Positions 1 through 7,322 of a DNA stretch of 64,000 bases are shown piece after piece. The position numbers and the translations under genes were made by a program. Origin of the DNA: Nitrogeniibacter mangrovi (GTDB taxonomy: Bacteria; Pseudomonadota; Gammaproteobacteria; Burkholderiales; Rhodocyclaceae); the NCBI RefSeq assembly GCF_010983895.1, contig NZ_CP048836.1, forward strand, positions 2,542,001 through 2,606,000. The letters are read 5' to 3'. Position 1 is the stretch's first letter. Each line of letters opens with the position of its first letter. Under the pieces are notes generated by a model. It worked only from the letters and a program-made list of their open reading frames with translations, was not told where the DNA came from and did no database searches.

Positions 1-76
1 AAAGGGAAAGAGGCGCCATCGATTCGTCGTGCACTGCAACAAACCTTGACAAACAAAATTCGGTGTGGATTCCCGA

Positions 77-91
77 TACAATGCCGCCCCA
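77..91 (+). promoter_or_regulatory. Possible -10 element placing the xseA start codon at the transcript 5' end
   Basis: TACAAT (77-82) matches five of six bases of the sigma-70 -10 box and ends eight bases before the ATG at 91. No Shine-Dalgarno is visible before that ATG. A TTGACA lies at 46-51, but the 25-base gap is too long for it to be the matching -35. If the -10 is real, xseA mRNA would be leaderless or nearly so. Confidence 0.35.
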
Positions 92-1455
92 TGGATACCC
101 CCGTCGCCGCTCCGACCACCCCGATCTCGGTCACTGAACTGAACCGCATGGCACGCGAAGCGCTTGAGTCGCGCTTCCCGCCGCTGTGGGTGTGTGGCGA
201 GATCTCCAACCTCACCCGCGCCCCCTCGGGCCACCTGTATTTCACGCTCAAGGACGCCGGCGCGCAGGTGCGCTGCACCCTGTGGCGCAACCGCGCCCAA
301 CGGCTCGAGCTGGCGCCGGCCAACGGGATGCGGGTCGAGGCCCGCGCCACGGTCAGCCTCTACGAGCCGCGCGGCGACTACCAGCTCAACGTCGAGTCCC
401 TGCGTCAGGCCGGCCTGGGCAACCTGCACGAGGCCTTTCTGCGCCTCAAGGCCAAGCTGGAAGCCGAAGGCCTGTTCGAGCCGACCCTCAAGCGCCCCAT
501 CCCCCGCTACCCGGCCAGCCTGGCGCTGATCACCAGCCCCCAGGCCGCCGCGCTGCGCGACGTGATGGCGGCACTGGCACGCCGAGCACCGCACCTGAGC
601 GTGGAACTGCTCCCGACCCCGGTGCAGGGCGAAGGGGCCGGCACCCGTATCGCCGGCGCCCTCGGGAGCATCCAGGCGATGCCGGACACGGCGCGGCCGG
701 ACCTGGTCCTGCTGGTGCGTGGCGGCGGCAGCCTGGAGGATCTGTGGGCCTTCAACGAAGAAGTCGTCGCCCGCGCCATCCGAGCTTGCCCGGTGCCGGT
801 CATCGTCGGCGTAGGCCACGAAACCGACTTCACCATCGCCGACTTCGCTGCCGACCATCGCGCCGCCACGCCCACCGCGGCGGCAGAACTGGCCAGCGCC
901 GGTTTCGCCGAGGCCGCCGGCCGCCTCGCCCACCTGGCCATCGTGCTGCAACGCGCGATGCAACGTCACCTCGACACGGCGCGCCAGCGCATGGACCGCC
1001 AGGCCCTGCGCCTGATCCACCCACGCGAGCGAATCGGCCGCACCCGCAAGGAGCTCGGCAGCCTAGAAACCCGTCTGCGCCATGCCCTGCGCGTGCAGCT
1101 CGATGACGCCCGCACCCGCCTGCGCCACCTCGACCGCCAGTTGCACGGCCGTCGCCCCGACCTGAAGTCACAACACCAACGGCTTGAACACCTCGCCCAT
1201 GCGCTGGTCACACGAACAGGCCGGCAACTGGACGCGCGCCGCACCCGGCTGGCCGCGCTGGGTGCGCATCTGGAGCACCTCAGTCCCGAGGCGGTCCTGG
1301 CCCGCGGCTACAGCATCACGCGTGCTGCCGACGGCACGATCTTGCGCGATGCGTCACGGGCACCAACCGGCTCGGAGATCCACGTGCAGTTGCATCGCGG
1401 CGAAATCGATGCCACTGTCCATGCCGTCCGCACTGCGGCGCACAAGAACGACTGA
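91..1455 (+). CDS. xseA: Exodeoxyribonuclease VII large subunit
   Basis: Large, catalytic subunit of exonuclease VII, which with several copies of XseB degrades single-stranded DNA to oligonucleotides in the cytoplasm (mismatch repair, recombination). The 454-residue protein has the family plan: an N-terminal OB-fold (about residues 10-110) followed by the Exonuc_VII_L catalytic domain. Visible family motifs are RGGGSLEDLWAFNEE and the GHETDFTIADFAAD block followed by TPTAAAE. The C-terminal half is rich in Arg, Gln and Leu, as expected for the long coiled-coil part. An in-frame reading continues upstream to 46, but the MDTPVAAP start at 91 fits the family N-terminus. XseB is not in the window. 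Confidence 0.96.
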   Translation: MDTPVAAPTTPISVTELNRMAREALESRFPPLWVCGEISNLTRAPSGHLYFTLKDAGAQVRCTLWRNRAQRLELAPANGMRVEARATVSLYEPRGDYQLNVESLRQAGLGNLHEAFLRLKAKLEAEGLFEPTLKRPIPRYPASLALITSPQAAALRDVMAALARRAPHLSVELLPTPVQGEGAGTRIAGALGSIQAMPDTARPDLVLLVRGGGSLEDLWAFNEEVVARAIRACPVPVIVGVGHETDFTIADFAADHRAATPTAAAELASAGFAEAAGRLAHLAIVLQRAMQRHLDTARQRMDRQALRLIHPRERIGRTRKELGSLETRLRHALRVQLDDARTRLRHLDRQLHGRRPDLKSQHQRLEHLAHALVTRTGRQLDARRTRLAALGAHLEHLSPEAVLARGYSITRAADGTILRDASRAPTGSEIHVQLHRGEIDATVHAVRTAAHKND

Positions 1456-1469
1456 AGCCGACGATCCGG

Positions 1470-1509
1470 TTGTCAGCCTGTCACAATCCCGACTAACATG
1501 GTCGGGTTA
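1470..1509 (+). promoter_or_regulatory. sodB promoter with overlapping IscR/Rrf2-like palindrome
   Basis: A palindrome CCCGAC-TAACATG-GTCGGG occupies 1488-1506, with flanking AAT and TTAG. It resembles the type 1 IscR site (GACT, A/T-rich centre, GTC, with flanking CC/GG). It overlaps the expected -10 (CTAACA, 1493-1498) of a promoter whose -35 would be TTGTCA (1470-1475), with a 17-base spacer. The site lies between xseA and sodB with no following T-run, so a terminator is less likely. Regulation by an Fe-S sensing Rrf2 protein is inference. Confidence 0.5.
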
Positions 1510-1566
1510 GACTCGGGCCTGTACCGAACAGGCCCTGTTACCCCCATTGCAACCAAGGAGAGACAC

Positions 1567-2151
1567 ATGGAACACGTTCTGCCCGAACTGCCCTATGCCA
1601 AGGACGCCCTGGCCCCGCACATTTCTGCCGAGACCATGGAGTTCCACTACGGCAAGCATCACCAGGCCTACGTGACCAACCTGAACAACCTGGTCAAGGG
1701 CACCGAATACGAAAACCTGGATCTGGAAGCCATCGTCAAGAAGGCACCGGCCGGTGGCGTGTTCAACAACGCCGCCCAGGTGTGGAACCACACCTTCTTC
1801 TGGAACAGCATGTCCCCCAACGGCGGCGGCGAACCCGCGGGCGCCCTGGCCGACGCCATCAAGGCCAAGTGGGGTTCCTTCGAAGACTTCAAGAAGGCCT
1901 TCACCGCTTCGGCCGTCGGCAACTTCGGCTCCGGCTGGACCTGGCTGGTCAAGAAGGCGGACGGCGCCGTGGACATCGTCAACACGACCGCCGCCGCCAC
2001 GCCCCTGACCACCGGTGACAAGGCGCTGCTCTGTATCGACGTGTGGGAGCATGCCTACTACATCGACTACCGCAACCGTCGTCCGGACTTCGTGGCCACC
2101 TTCCTGAACAGCCTGGTCAACTGGGAGTTCGCGGCGAAGAACTTCGCTTGA
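1567..2151 (+). CDS. sodB: Superoxide dismutase, Fe type
   Basis: Cytoplasmic iron superoxide dismutase, which converts superoxide to oxygen and hydrogen peroxide. The 194-residue length is typical of bacterial FeSOD. Metal ligands can be placed at His27 (EFHYGKHH), His75 (QVWNHTFFW) and the Asp and His of [13 protein letters not shown]. Gln71 in NNAAQVWNH is the Gln position characteristic of Fe rather than Mn enzymes, as is GSGWTWLV. A strong AAGGAGA (1556-1562) precedes the ATG and decides the start. The upstream palindrome suggests Fe-S-responsive control. The gene runs directly into the 79-bp repeat array. Confidence 0.97.
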   Translation: MEHVLPELPYAKDALAPHISAETMEFHYGKHHQAYVTNLNNLVKGTEYENLDLEAIVKKAPAGGVFNNAAQVWNHTFFWNSMSPNGGGEPAGALADAIKAKWGSFEDFKKAFTASAVGNFGSGWTWLVKKADGAVDIVNTTAAATPLTTGDKALLCIDVWEHAYYIDYRNRRPDFVATFLNSLVNWEFAAKNFA

Positions 2152-2159
2152 GGTGAATT

Positions 2160-2750
2160 GACGGCCCCCACGCTCGCATCCGCTCGCTGCCCCCCGAGGG
2201 GGCGGCGCCGCCCTTGGGGCGGCCCGGCGGACGGCGCGGACGGCCACCACGCTCGCATCCGCTCGCTGCCCCCCGAGGGGGCGGCGCCGCCCTTGGGGCG
2301 GCCCGGCGGACGGCGCGGACGGCCCCCATGCTCGCATCCGCTCGCTGCCCCCCGAGGGGGCGGCGCCGCCCTTGGGGCGGCCCGGCGGACGGCGCGGACG
2401 GCCCCCATGCTCGCATCCGCTCGCTGCCCCCCGAGGGGGCGGCGCCGCCCTTGGGGCGGCCCGGCGGACGGCGCGGACGGCCCCCACGCTCGCATCCGCT
2501 CGCTGCCCCCCGAGGGGGCGGCGCCGCCCTTGGGGCGGCCCGGCGGACGGCGCGGACGGCCCCCACGCTCGCATCCGCTCGCTGCCCCCCGAGGGGGCGG
2601 CGCCGCCCTTGGGGCGGCCCGGCGGACGGCGCGGACGGCCCCCACGCTCGCATCCGCTCGCTGCCCCCCGAGGGGGCGGCGCCGCCCTTGGGGCGGCCCG
2701 GCGGACGGCGCGGACGGCCCCCACGCTCGCATCCGCTTGCTCCCATTGAC
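2160..2750. repeat. 79-bp GC-rich tandem repeat array, seven full copies plus a partial eighth
   Basis: Copies begin (at GCTCGCATCC) at 2172, 2251, 2330, 2409, 2488, 2567 and 2646, exactly 79 bases apart, and a truncated eighth starts at 2725. Copies are almost identical, differing at one or two bases such as CCCCCACG, CCCCCATG or CCACCACG at the junction. Each unit carries two adjacent hairpins: CCCCC-GA-GGGGG, and GCCGCCC-TTG-GGGCGGC. The unit has no stop codon in any of the six frames, so spurious reading frames cross it. It lies between the sodB stop codon and an intrinsic terminator and is not a CRISPR array, because there are no spacers. Confidence 0.95.
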
Positions 2751-2769
2751 GGATCGAGTCGGAGGCCGG

Positions 2770-2799
2770 AAAAAAGGACCGCTTCGGCGGTCCTTTTTT
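2770..2799. terminator. Bidirectional intrinsic terminator downstream of sodB and the array
   Basis: Stem GGACCGC (2776-2782), TTCG tetraloop, GCGGTCC (2787-2793), preceded by six A and followed by six T. This is a textbook Rho-independent terminator usable on both strands. It separates sodB plus array from the sigma factor gene. Confidence 0.93.
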
Positions 2800-2862
2800 C
2801 TGCCTGTGGGGTGGGGCTTTGCTACACTTGGCGCGCCCGCCACGATCACAGGACCGCGCGCC

Positions 2863-3474
2863 GTGCCCGCCTCCGAATCCCCCGCCGACCGCGTCACCCC
2901 CGAGGCGCTCGAAGCGTTGCGTACCGACATGCTGCGCTTCGCCACCTTGCAGCTGCGTGACGAGCACCTGGCCGAGGATCTGGTGCAGGACACCATGATC
3001 ACGGCGCTGTCCAAGGCCGGACAGTTCGCCGGCCGCTCGACGGTCAAGACCTGGGTGTTCACCATCCTGCGCAACAACATCATCGACGCCATCCACAAGC
3101 GTTCGCGCACCATCAACGCCTCGGACTACGCGGCCGAGGGCGAAAGCCTCGATGCCGCCTTCGACAAGCTGTTCAAGGAGAACGCCCACTGGTCGCCCGC
3201 CTCGCGCCCGACCGACTGGGGCCGGCCCGAGGAGGCCATGGAGGAGCAGCAATTCTGGGCGGTGTTCGATGCCTGCATGGAGCATTTGCCCGAGAACACC
3301 GCGCGCGTGTTCATGATGCGCGAAGTGCTCGAGCTCTCCAGTCAGGAGATCTGCGACACCCTGGCCATCACCATGAGCAACTGCCACGTCATCCTTCACC
3401 GGGCGCGCAACGCCCTGCGCCGCTGCCTGGAAGGTAACTGGTTCGCCGACGGGGAGGCCTGCCCGTCATGCTGA
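2863..3474 (+). CDS. ECF-type RNA polymerase sigma factor
   Basis: Extracytoplasmic-function sigma factor, 203 residues. Region 2 is the segment with AEDLVQDTMITAL and KTWVFTILRNNIIDAIHKR (promoter melting and core binding). Region 4 is LPENTARVFMMREVLELSSQEIC followed by a helix-turn-helix ending RARNALRRC. The chosen start is GTG 2863 with AGGA just upstream. The frame is open far upstream through the repeat array, so automated callers may over-extend it; ATG 2929 is the other option. The stop overlaps the next gene, a short zinc-finger protein that is probably its anti-sigma factor, an arrangement like Neisseria RpoE-MseR. The regulon cannot be read from the sequence. Confidence 0.9.
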   Translation: MPASESPADRVTPEALEALRTDMLRFATLQLRDEHLAEDLVQDTMITALSKAGQFAGRSTVKTWVFTILRNNIIDAIHKRSRTINASDYAAEGESLDAAFDKLFKENAHWSPASRPTDWGRPEEAMEEQQFWAVFDACMEHLPENTARVFMMREVLELSSQEICDTLAITMSNCHVILHRARNALRRCLEGNWFADGEACPSC

Positions 3475-3662
3475 GCTGCAAGGACGCCACCCGCCTCATG
3501 TCCGAGGCCCGGGACCGTGACCTGAGCCTGCGCGACCGCTTGCGGCTGCGGCTGCATCTGGCCATCTGCGCCGGCTGCGCGAACTTCGACAAACAGATGG
3601 ATTTCCTGCGTCGGGCCTGTCGCGGCTACCTGAAACGCAACGATTTCACCGACGAGTCGTGA
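3468..3662 (+). CDS. Short zinc-finger (zf-HC2 type) putative anti-sigma factor
   Basis: A 64-residue soluble protein with Cys4 and an H-x3-C-x2-C motif (His30, Cys34, Cys37), the zinc signature of ZAS-type anti-sigma factors. It has no membrane segment, so it would sense a cytoplasmic signal, plausibly thiol or metal stress through its zinc site. It overlaps the sigma gene by seven bases and its TGA overlaps the GTG of truC, so the three genes are translationally coupled. Function follows from position and motif; partner binding has not been shown here. Confidence 0.8.
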   Translation: MLSCKDATRLMSEARDRDLSLRDRLRLRLHLAICAGCANFDKQMDFLRRACRGYLKRNDFTDES

Positions 3663-4414
3663 GCCCGGCACCGGCGGACGACACGCTGGAGATCCTCTAT
3701 CGCGACACGCACCTGGTCGCGGTTCACAAGCCGGCCGGCCTGCTGGTGCATCGCTCCGACATCGATCGCCACGAGACCCGCTTTGCCGTCCAGCTGCTAC
3801 GCGACCAGATCGGCCAGCACGTGTGGCCGGCGCACCGCCTCGATCGCGGCACCTCGGGCGTGCTGCTGTTCGCTCTCGACGCACGCACCGCGGCGCAACT
3901 CGGACGCCAGTTCGAGGCGCAGACCGTGGGCAAGCGCTACCTCGCGGTGGTGCGCGGCTACCCGCCAGAGACAGGTCTGATCGACCATCCCCTGAGCCGC
4001 AGGCACGATGCGAAGCACTGGCGCGACCCACGCGCCGAGGCGGCCGCGCCGCAGCCGGCGCGCACCCGTTACCGGTGCCTGGCCACGATCGAACTGCCGA
4101 TCGCGGTGGACCGCTATCCCACGAGCCGCTATGCCCTCGTCGAGCTCGAACCGGAGACCGGACGGCGTCACCAGATCCGTCGCCATCTGAAGCACATCGC
4201 CCATCCGATCATCGGCGACGCCACCTATGGCAAGGGACGCCACAACCGCATGTTCGCGCAGAGCTTCGGCTGCACGCGCCTGCTCCTGGCGTGCACGCGG
4301 CTGAGCTTCGCGCATCCGCTCGGGGGCCATCCGCTCACGATCGAGGCGCCCCCGGCGGCTGATTTCCTCGCCCTGATGGCGCGCTTCGGCTGGACGGTTC
4401 CGGCCGAGGGCTGA
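3659..4414 (+). CDS. truC: RluA-family pseudouridine synthase, TruC-like (tRNA U65)
   Basis: Isomerises uridine to pseudouridine; the closest family is TruC, which modifies U65 of tRNA. The 251-residue protein has the catalytic motif HRLDRGTSGVLLFA with the nucleophile at Asp62. It also has the KPAGLLVHRS start and RRHQIRRHLKHIAHPIIGDATYG of the RluA fold, and lacks an S4 domain, as TruC does. The GTG start at 3659 overlaps the anti-sigma stop (GTGA), so it probably belongs to the sigma factor operon. The rRNA-specific RluA branch is the alternative assignment. Confidence 0.87.
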   Translation: MSPAPADDTLEILYRDTHLVAVHKPAGLLVHRSDIDRHETRFAVQLLRDQIGQHVWPAHRLDRGTSGVLLFALDARTAAQLGRQFEAQTVGKRYLAVVRGYPPETGLIDHPLSRRHDAKHWRDPRAEAAAPQPARTRYRCLATIELPIAVDRYPTSRYALVELEPETGRRHQIRRHLKHIAHPIIGDATYGKGRHNRMFAQSFGCTRLLLACTRLSFAHPLGGHPLTIEAPPAADFLALMARFGWTVPAEG

Positions 4415-4738
4415 TCAGTCGTGCAGCGGAAAGGTGTAGACCGGGTCGTCCGCCTGGATGTAGCGCAACGAACGCCACTCGCGGATGCTTTCCACGGCCA
4501 TTTCGAAATCCCGGTAGGACAAGCTGTCCAGACGGGAAAGATCGAAGGTCTCGCCCCGTTCGAGTGCGTGGACCAGGTCGCCGAGTACGCTGGCGGTGGC
4601 GGGATCCTGTGGCTCCCTGAGTTGAGCCCTGAGGTGCTGGAGGTAAAACATCTGACACTCCTCGTACAGTTTCGGATGGTCGATCCAGAACACTGTCTCC
4701 ACGACCTTCTTGTGAGGTCTGCCACTACAGTAGCGCAT
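4415..4738 (-). CDS. Conserved-looking hypothetical protein, 107 residues
   Basis: I do not recognise a family. The protein begins MRYCSGRPHKKVVETVFW and is soluble and charged, with a predicted helical centre (leucine-rich LGDLVHALERGE) and a C-terminal stretch DFEMAVESIREWRSLRY. Codon use matches its neighbours. Its stop codon directly abuts that of truC, so the two genes converge without an obvious terminator between them. The ATG at 4738 was chosen; the frame is open to 4843, but there is no Shine-Dalgarno to help. Confidence 0.6.
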   Translation of the reverse strand: MRYCSGRPHKKVVETVFWIDHPKLYEECQMFYLQHLRAQLREPQDPATASVLGDLVHALERGETFDLSRLDSLSYRDFEMAVESIREWRSLRYIQADDPVYTFPLHD

Positions 4739-4919
4739 GGCGTCGGCTCGCAGGTTACAGTTTGGTGACGCCGCGACCGTCCATGCGACGCGCCGCAAAG
4801 CCCGCGTCATGCCGGCCGGCGCACCCGCGCGCGCTGTAAGCAATGGTCCGCCCCGGCGGTCTCATGCATCGAGGCCTCCGGGCTCACGACACCGCCACTG
4901 AACAACCCCAGGAGACGGC

Positions 4920-5885
4920 ATGCTCGCCACCCTGCCCCTGCTCAAGAAAACCGCCTTCCCGCCGCTGACCCGCGGCCGCATCGACACCCTGCAGGTGAAT
5001 CTCGGCTACCGCTGCAATCAAAGCTGCCTGCATTGCCACGTGAACGCCGGCCCCACGCGCACCGAGGCCATGGACGCCGACACGGTCGATCTGGTGCTGC
5101 GCTTCGTCGACGCCAATCCCGGCATCGGCACCCTGGATCTCACCGGCGGCGCCCCCGAACTCAATCCGCACTTCCGGCGCCTGGCCGGCGCGGCGCGGGC
5201 GCGTGGCCTGCGCGTCATCGACCGCTGCAATCTCACCATCCTGAGCGAACCCGGGCAGGAGACCCTGGCCGCGTTCCTCGCCGATCAGGGCATCGAAGTG
5301 ATCGCCTCCCTGCCCTGCTACCTCGAGGACAACGTCAACGCCCAGCGCGGCAAGGGCGTGTTCGACGCCAGCATCGCCGGTCTCAGGCAGCTCAATGCCC
5401 TGGGCTATGGCCAGCCCGACACCGGCCTCGTCCTCAACCTGGTCTACAACCCGCAGGGACCCAGCCTGCCGCCGCCCCAGGACGGCCTCCAGGCCGCCTA
5501 CAGAACCCACTTGGGGGAACAGTTCGGGATCGTGTTCAACGACCTGTTCACCCTGGCCAACATGCCCATTCAGCGCTTCGGCTCGACCCTGCTCTCCAAG
5601 GGCCAGTTCAACCGCTACATGGACCTGCTGCGTTCGGCGCATCGCGACGACAACCTGGACGGGGTGATGTGCCGCAGCCAGCTGAGCGTGGACTGGCGCG
5701 GCCAGCTCTACGATTGCGACTTCAACCAGATGCTGGATCTGCCCATCACCGACCCGGCGGCGCGGCCACTGCATCTGCGCGACGTCACCGCCGCGGCCCT
5801 CGCAGGCGGACGGATCGCCGTGGCCGGCCACTGCTACGGCTGCACCGCCGGCCAGGGTTCGAGCTGTGGTGGTGCGCTGAGCTGA
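4920..5885 (+). CDS. arsS: ArsS-like radical SAM/Cys-rich protein (arsenosugar biosynthesis type)
   Basis: Radical SAM enzyme of the family annotated as arsenosugar biosynthesis protein ArsS. Known members are thought to attach the SAM-derived adenosyl or sugar group to methylated arsenic. The [4Fe-4S] motif is C32-x3-C36-x2-C39 (RCNQSCLHC), followed by DLTGGAPELN. The C-terminal Cys-rich region has MCRSQLSVDW, LYDCDFNQ and CYGCTAGQGSSCGG, the usual auxiliary region. Length (321) is normal, and CAGGAGA precedes the ATG. A symporter and a phosphoesterase-like gene follow closely. No arsM methyltransferase is in the window, so the true substrate may not be arsenic. Confidence 0.85.
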   Translation: MLATLPLLKKTAFPPLTRGRIDTLQVNLGYRCNQSCLHCHVNAGPTRTEAMDADTVDLVLRFVDANPGIGTLDLTGGAPELNPHFRRLAGAARARGLRVIDRCNLTILSEPGQETLAAFLADQGIEVIASLPCYLEDNVNAQRGKGVFDASIAGLRQLNALGYGQPDTGLVLNLVYNPQGPSLPPPQDGLQAAYRTHLGEQFGIVFNDLFTLANMPIQRFGSTLLSKGQFNRYMDLLRSAHRDDNLDGVMCRSQLSVDWRGQLYDCDFNQMLDLPITDPAARPLHLRDVTAAALAGGRIAVAGHCYGCTAGQGSSCGGALS

Positions 5886-5921
5886 TCGCGCGCCGACAGA
5901 ACAACAACACGGACCACCGCC

Positions 5922-7322
5922 ATGACCTCCCCCGACCCGTTCCAGGGCCTCTTCTTCTGGGGCTTTCTCATCGTCTTCGGCCTCGTCATGTACGCCGTCT
6001 CGCCGCGGGCAAAGGACGAGGACGGCTTCTTTCGCGGCACCGGCACCAACGGGCGGCCCGCATCGCCGTGGGCGCTCACGATGAGCGTGTTCATCAGCTG
6101 GATCTTCGCCAAGTCGGTGACCAACGCGGCCAATCTCGGCGCCGCCTACGGCATCGTCGGCGGGCTGGCCTATGCCACCTACTGGCTGTCGATTCCCTTC
6201 GCCGGCTGGGTGATCCATCGCCTGCGCACCCGCCAGGGCGCCACCGGGCTGGTGAGCTTCCTGGTGGGCAAGTACGGGCGCTTCGCCGCCCTCGCGTTCT
6301 CGGTGGCGATCCTGGTGCGCCTGTACAACGAGGTGTGGAGCAACACCGCCGTGGTCGGCGGCTACTATGGCGAGACCGGCTCCTTCGGCTTCATCGGCGC
6401 GGCGCTGCTGTTCACCGCCGCGGTCCTGCTCTACAGCCTCAAGGGCGGCCTGCGCAGTTCCATCTTCACCGACGTGATCCAGGCGGTGGTGTTCGTGCTC
6501 TTCCTCGCCCTGGTGCTGGCGTGGGTGGTGCCGACCCACGGCGCGGCACGACTGCTCACCGAGGGCACGTTCACGCTGGACGCCGGCGCCGACCTGCTGC
6601 TGGTCGCGCTGCTGCAGGTGCTCTCCTACCCCTTCCACGACCCGGTGCTCACCGATCGCGGTTTCATCACCCACGAGAAGACCATGCTGCGCGCCTTCGT
6701 GGCGGCTGGCGTGCTCGGCTTCGTCGCCATCCTCGCCTTCAGCCTGGTCGGCGTCCATGCCCGCCTCGAAGGCATCGCCGCCCACGGCAACGTTCCCGCC
6801 CAGGTGGCCCGGGCGATGGGCGTCACCGGCTTCTTCGCCATGGCGGTGGTGATGATCTCCTCGGCCGCCTCCACCCTCGATTCGACCTTCACCGCCTTGT
6901 CCAAATCGGTGGCCCACGAGTTGCCCCTGCTGGCCGGACGCACGCCGGGCCGGCGCGCCATCCGCAACGGCATCGTGACCATGGCCCTGTTCGCGCTGCT
7001 GGGCAACCTGCCGATGATGGCCGGCACCGACATCCTCAAGGCCACCACGCTGTCGGGCACCATGGTCATCGGTCTGGCGCCGGTGTTCCTGCTCTCACGC
7101 TGGGTGGGCTATTCGCCCCTGTCCTTCCACCTGGCGTTCTGGACCGGCATGGTCCTCGGCGTGCTGCTCGCGCTGGGCGCCATCCCCCCGTCCTGGGCCA
7201 TCGGCACGGGCAGGTACGGCCTGCTGCTGGGCACGAATCTGTATGGGCTGGCGCTGTGCACCGCCGGCTTCCTGGCACCGCTGGCCTTCGGCGGCCGGCG
7301 CGCGGCGGCGCAGGGCGCATGA
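5922..7322 (+). CDS. Na+/solute symporter family permease
   Basis: Inner-membrane transporter of the sodium:solute symporter (SSS) family, 466 residues with about 12-13 hydrophobic segments. It starts with a membrane helix after FQGLFF and contains the family-like AKSVTNAANLGAAYGIVGG, SLKGGLRSSIFTDVIQ and SSAASTLDSTFTALSK (Na+-site region) stretches. It starts 36 bases after arsS and its TGA overlaps the ATG of the next gene (ATGA), so the three form an operon. The substrate is unknown. Context suggests it imports or exports a precursor or product of the radical SAM pathway. Confidence 0.83.
   Translation: MTSPDPFQGLFFWGFLIVFGLVMYAVSPRAKDEDGFFRGTGTNGRPASPWALTMSVFISWIFAKSVTNAANLGAAYGIVGGLAYATYWLSIPFAGWVIHRLRTRQGATGLVSFLVGKYGRFAALAFSVAILVRLYNEVWSNTAVVGGYYGETGSFGFIGAALLFTAAVLLYSLKGGLRSSIFTDVIQAVVFVLFLALVLAWVVPTHGAARLLTEGTFTLDAGADLLLVALLQVLSYPFHDPVLTDRGFITHEKTMLRAFVAAGVLGFVAILAFSLVGVHARLEGIAAHGNVPAQVARAMGVTGFFAMAVVMISSAASTLDSTFTALSKSVAHELPLLAGRTPGRRAIRNGIVTMALFALLGNLPMMAGTDILKATTLSGTMVIGLAPVFLLSRWVGYSPLSFHLAFWTGMVLGVLLALGAIPPSWAIGTGRYGLLLGTNLYGLALCTAGFLAPLAFGGRRAAAQGA

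Noticed and set aside
46-90. Upstream start for xseA
   Set aside because: The extra 15 residues are not family-like, and the -10-like element would fall inside the coding region.
2160-2750. The array as a CRISPR
   Set aside because: The whole 79-bp unit repeats without unique spacers, and no cas genes are present.
1507-3399. Long reading frames of 125-630 codons across 1507-3399 on both strands, with Arg/Gly/Ala/Pro repeats
   Set aside because: They are products of the stop-free 79-bp repeat; the translated repeats resemble no protein domain and they overlap sodB and the sigma factor gene.
4884-6917. 677-codon frame on the minus strand opposite arsS and the symporter gene
   Set aside because: GC-rich shadow frame, rich in His/Gly/Glu/Gln, antisense to two genes with clear family motifs.
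5033-7318. Upstream part of a 1070-codon plus-strand frame that ends in the phosphoesterase-like gene
   Set aside because: Only the part from 7319 has protein-like sequence; the rest is an Arg/Pro-rich shadow of arsS and the symporter gene.
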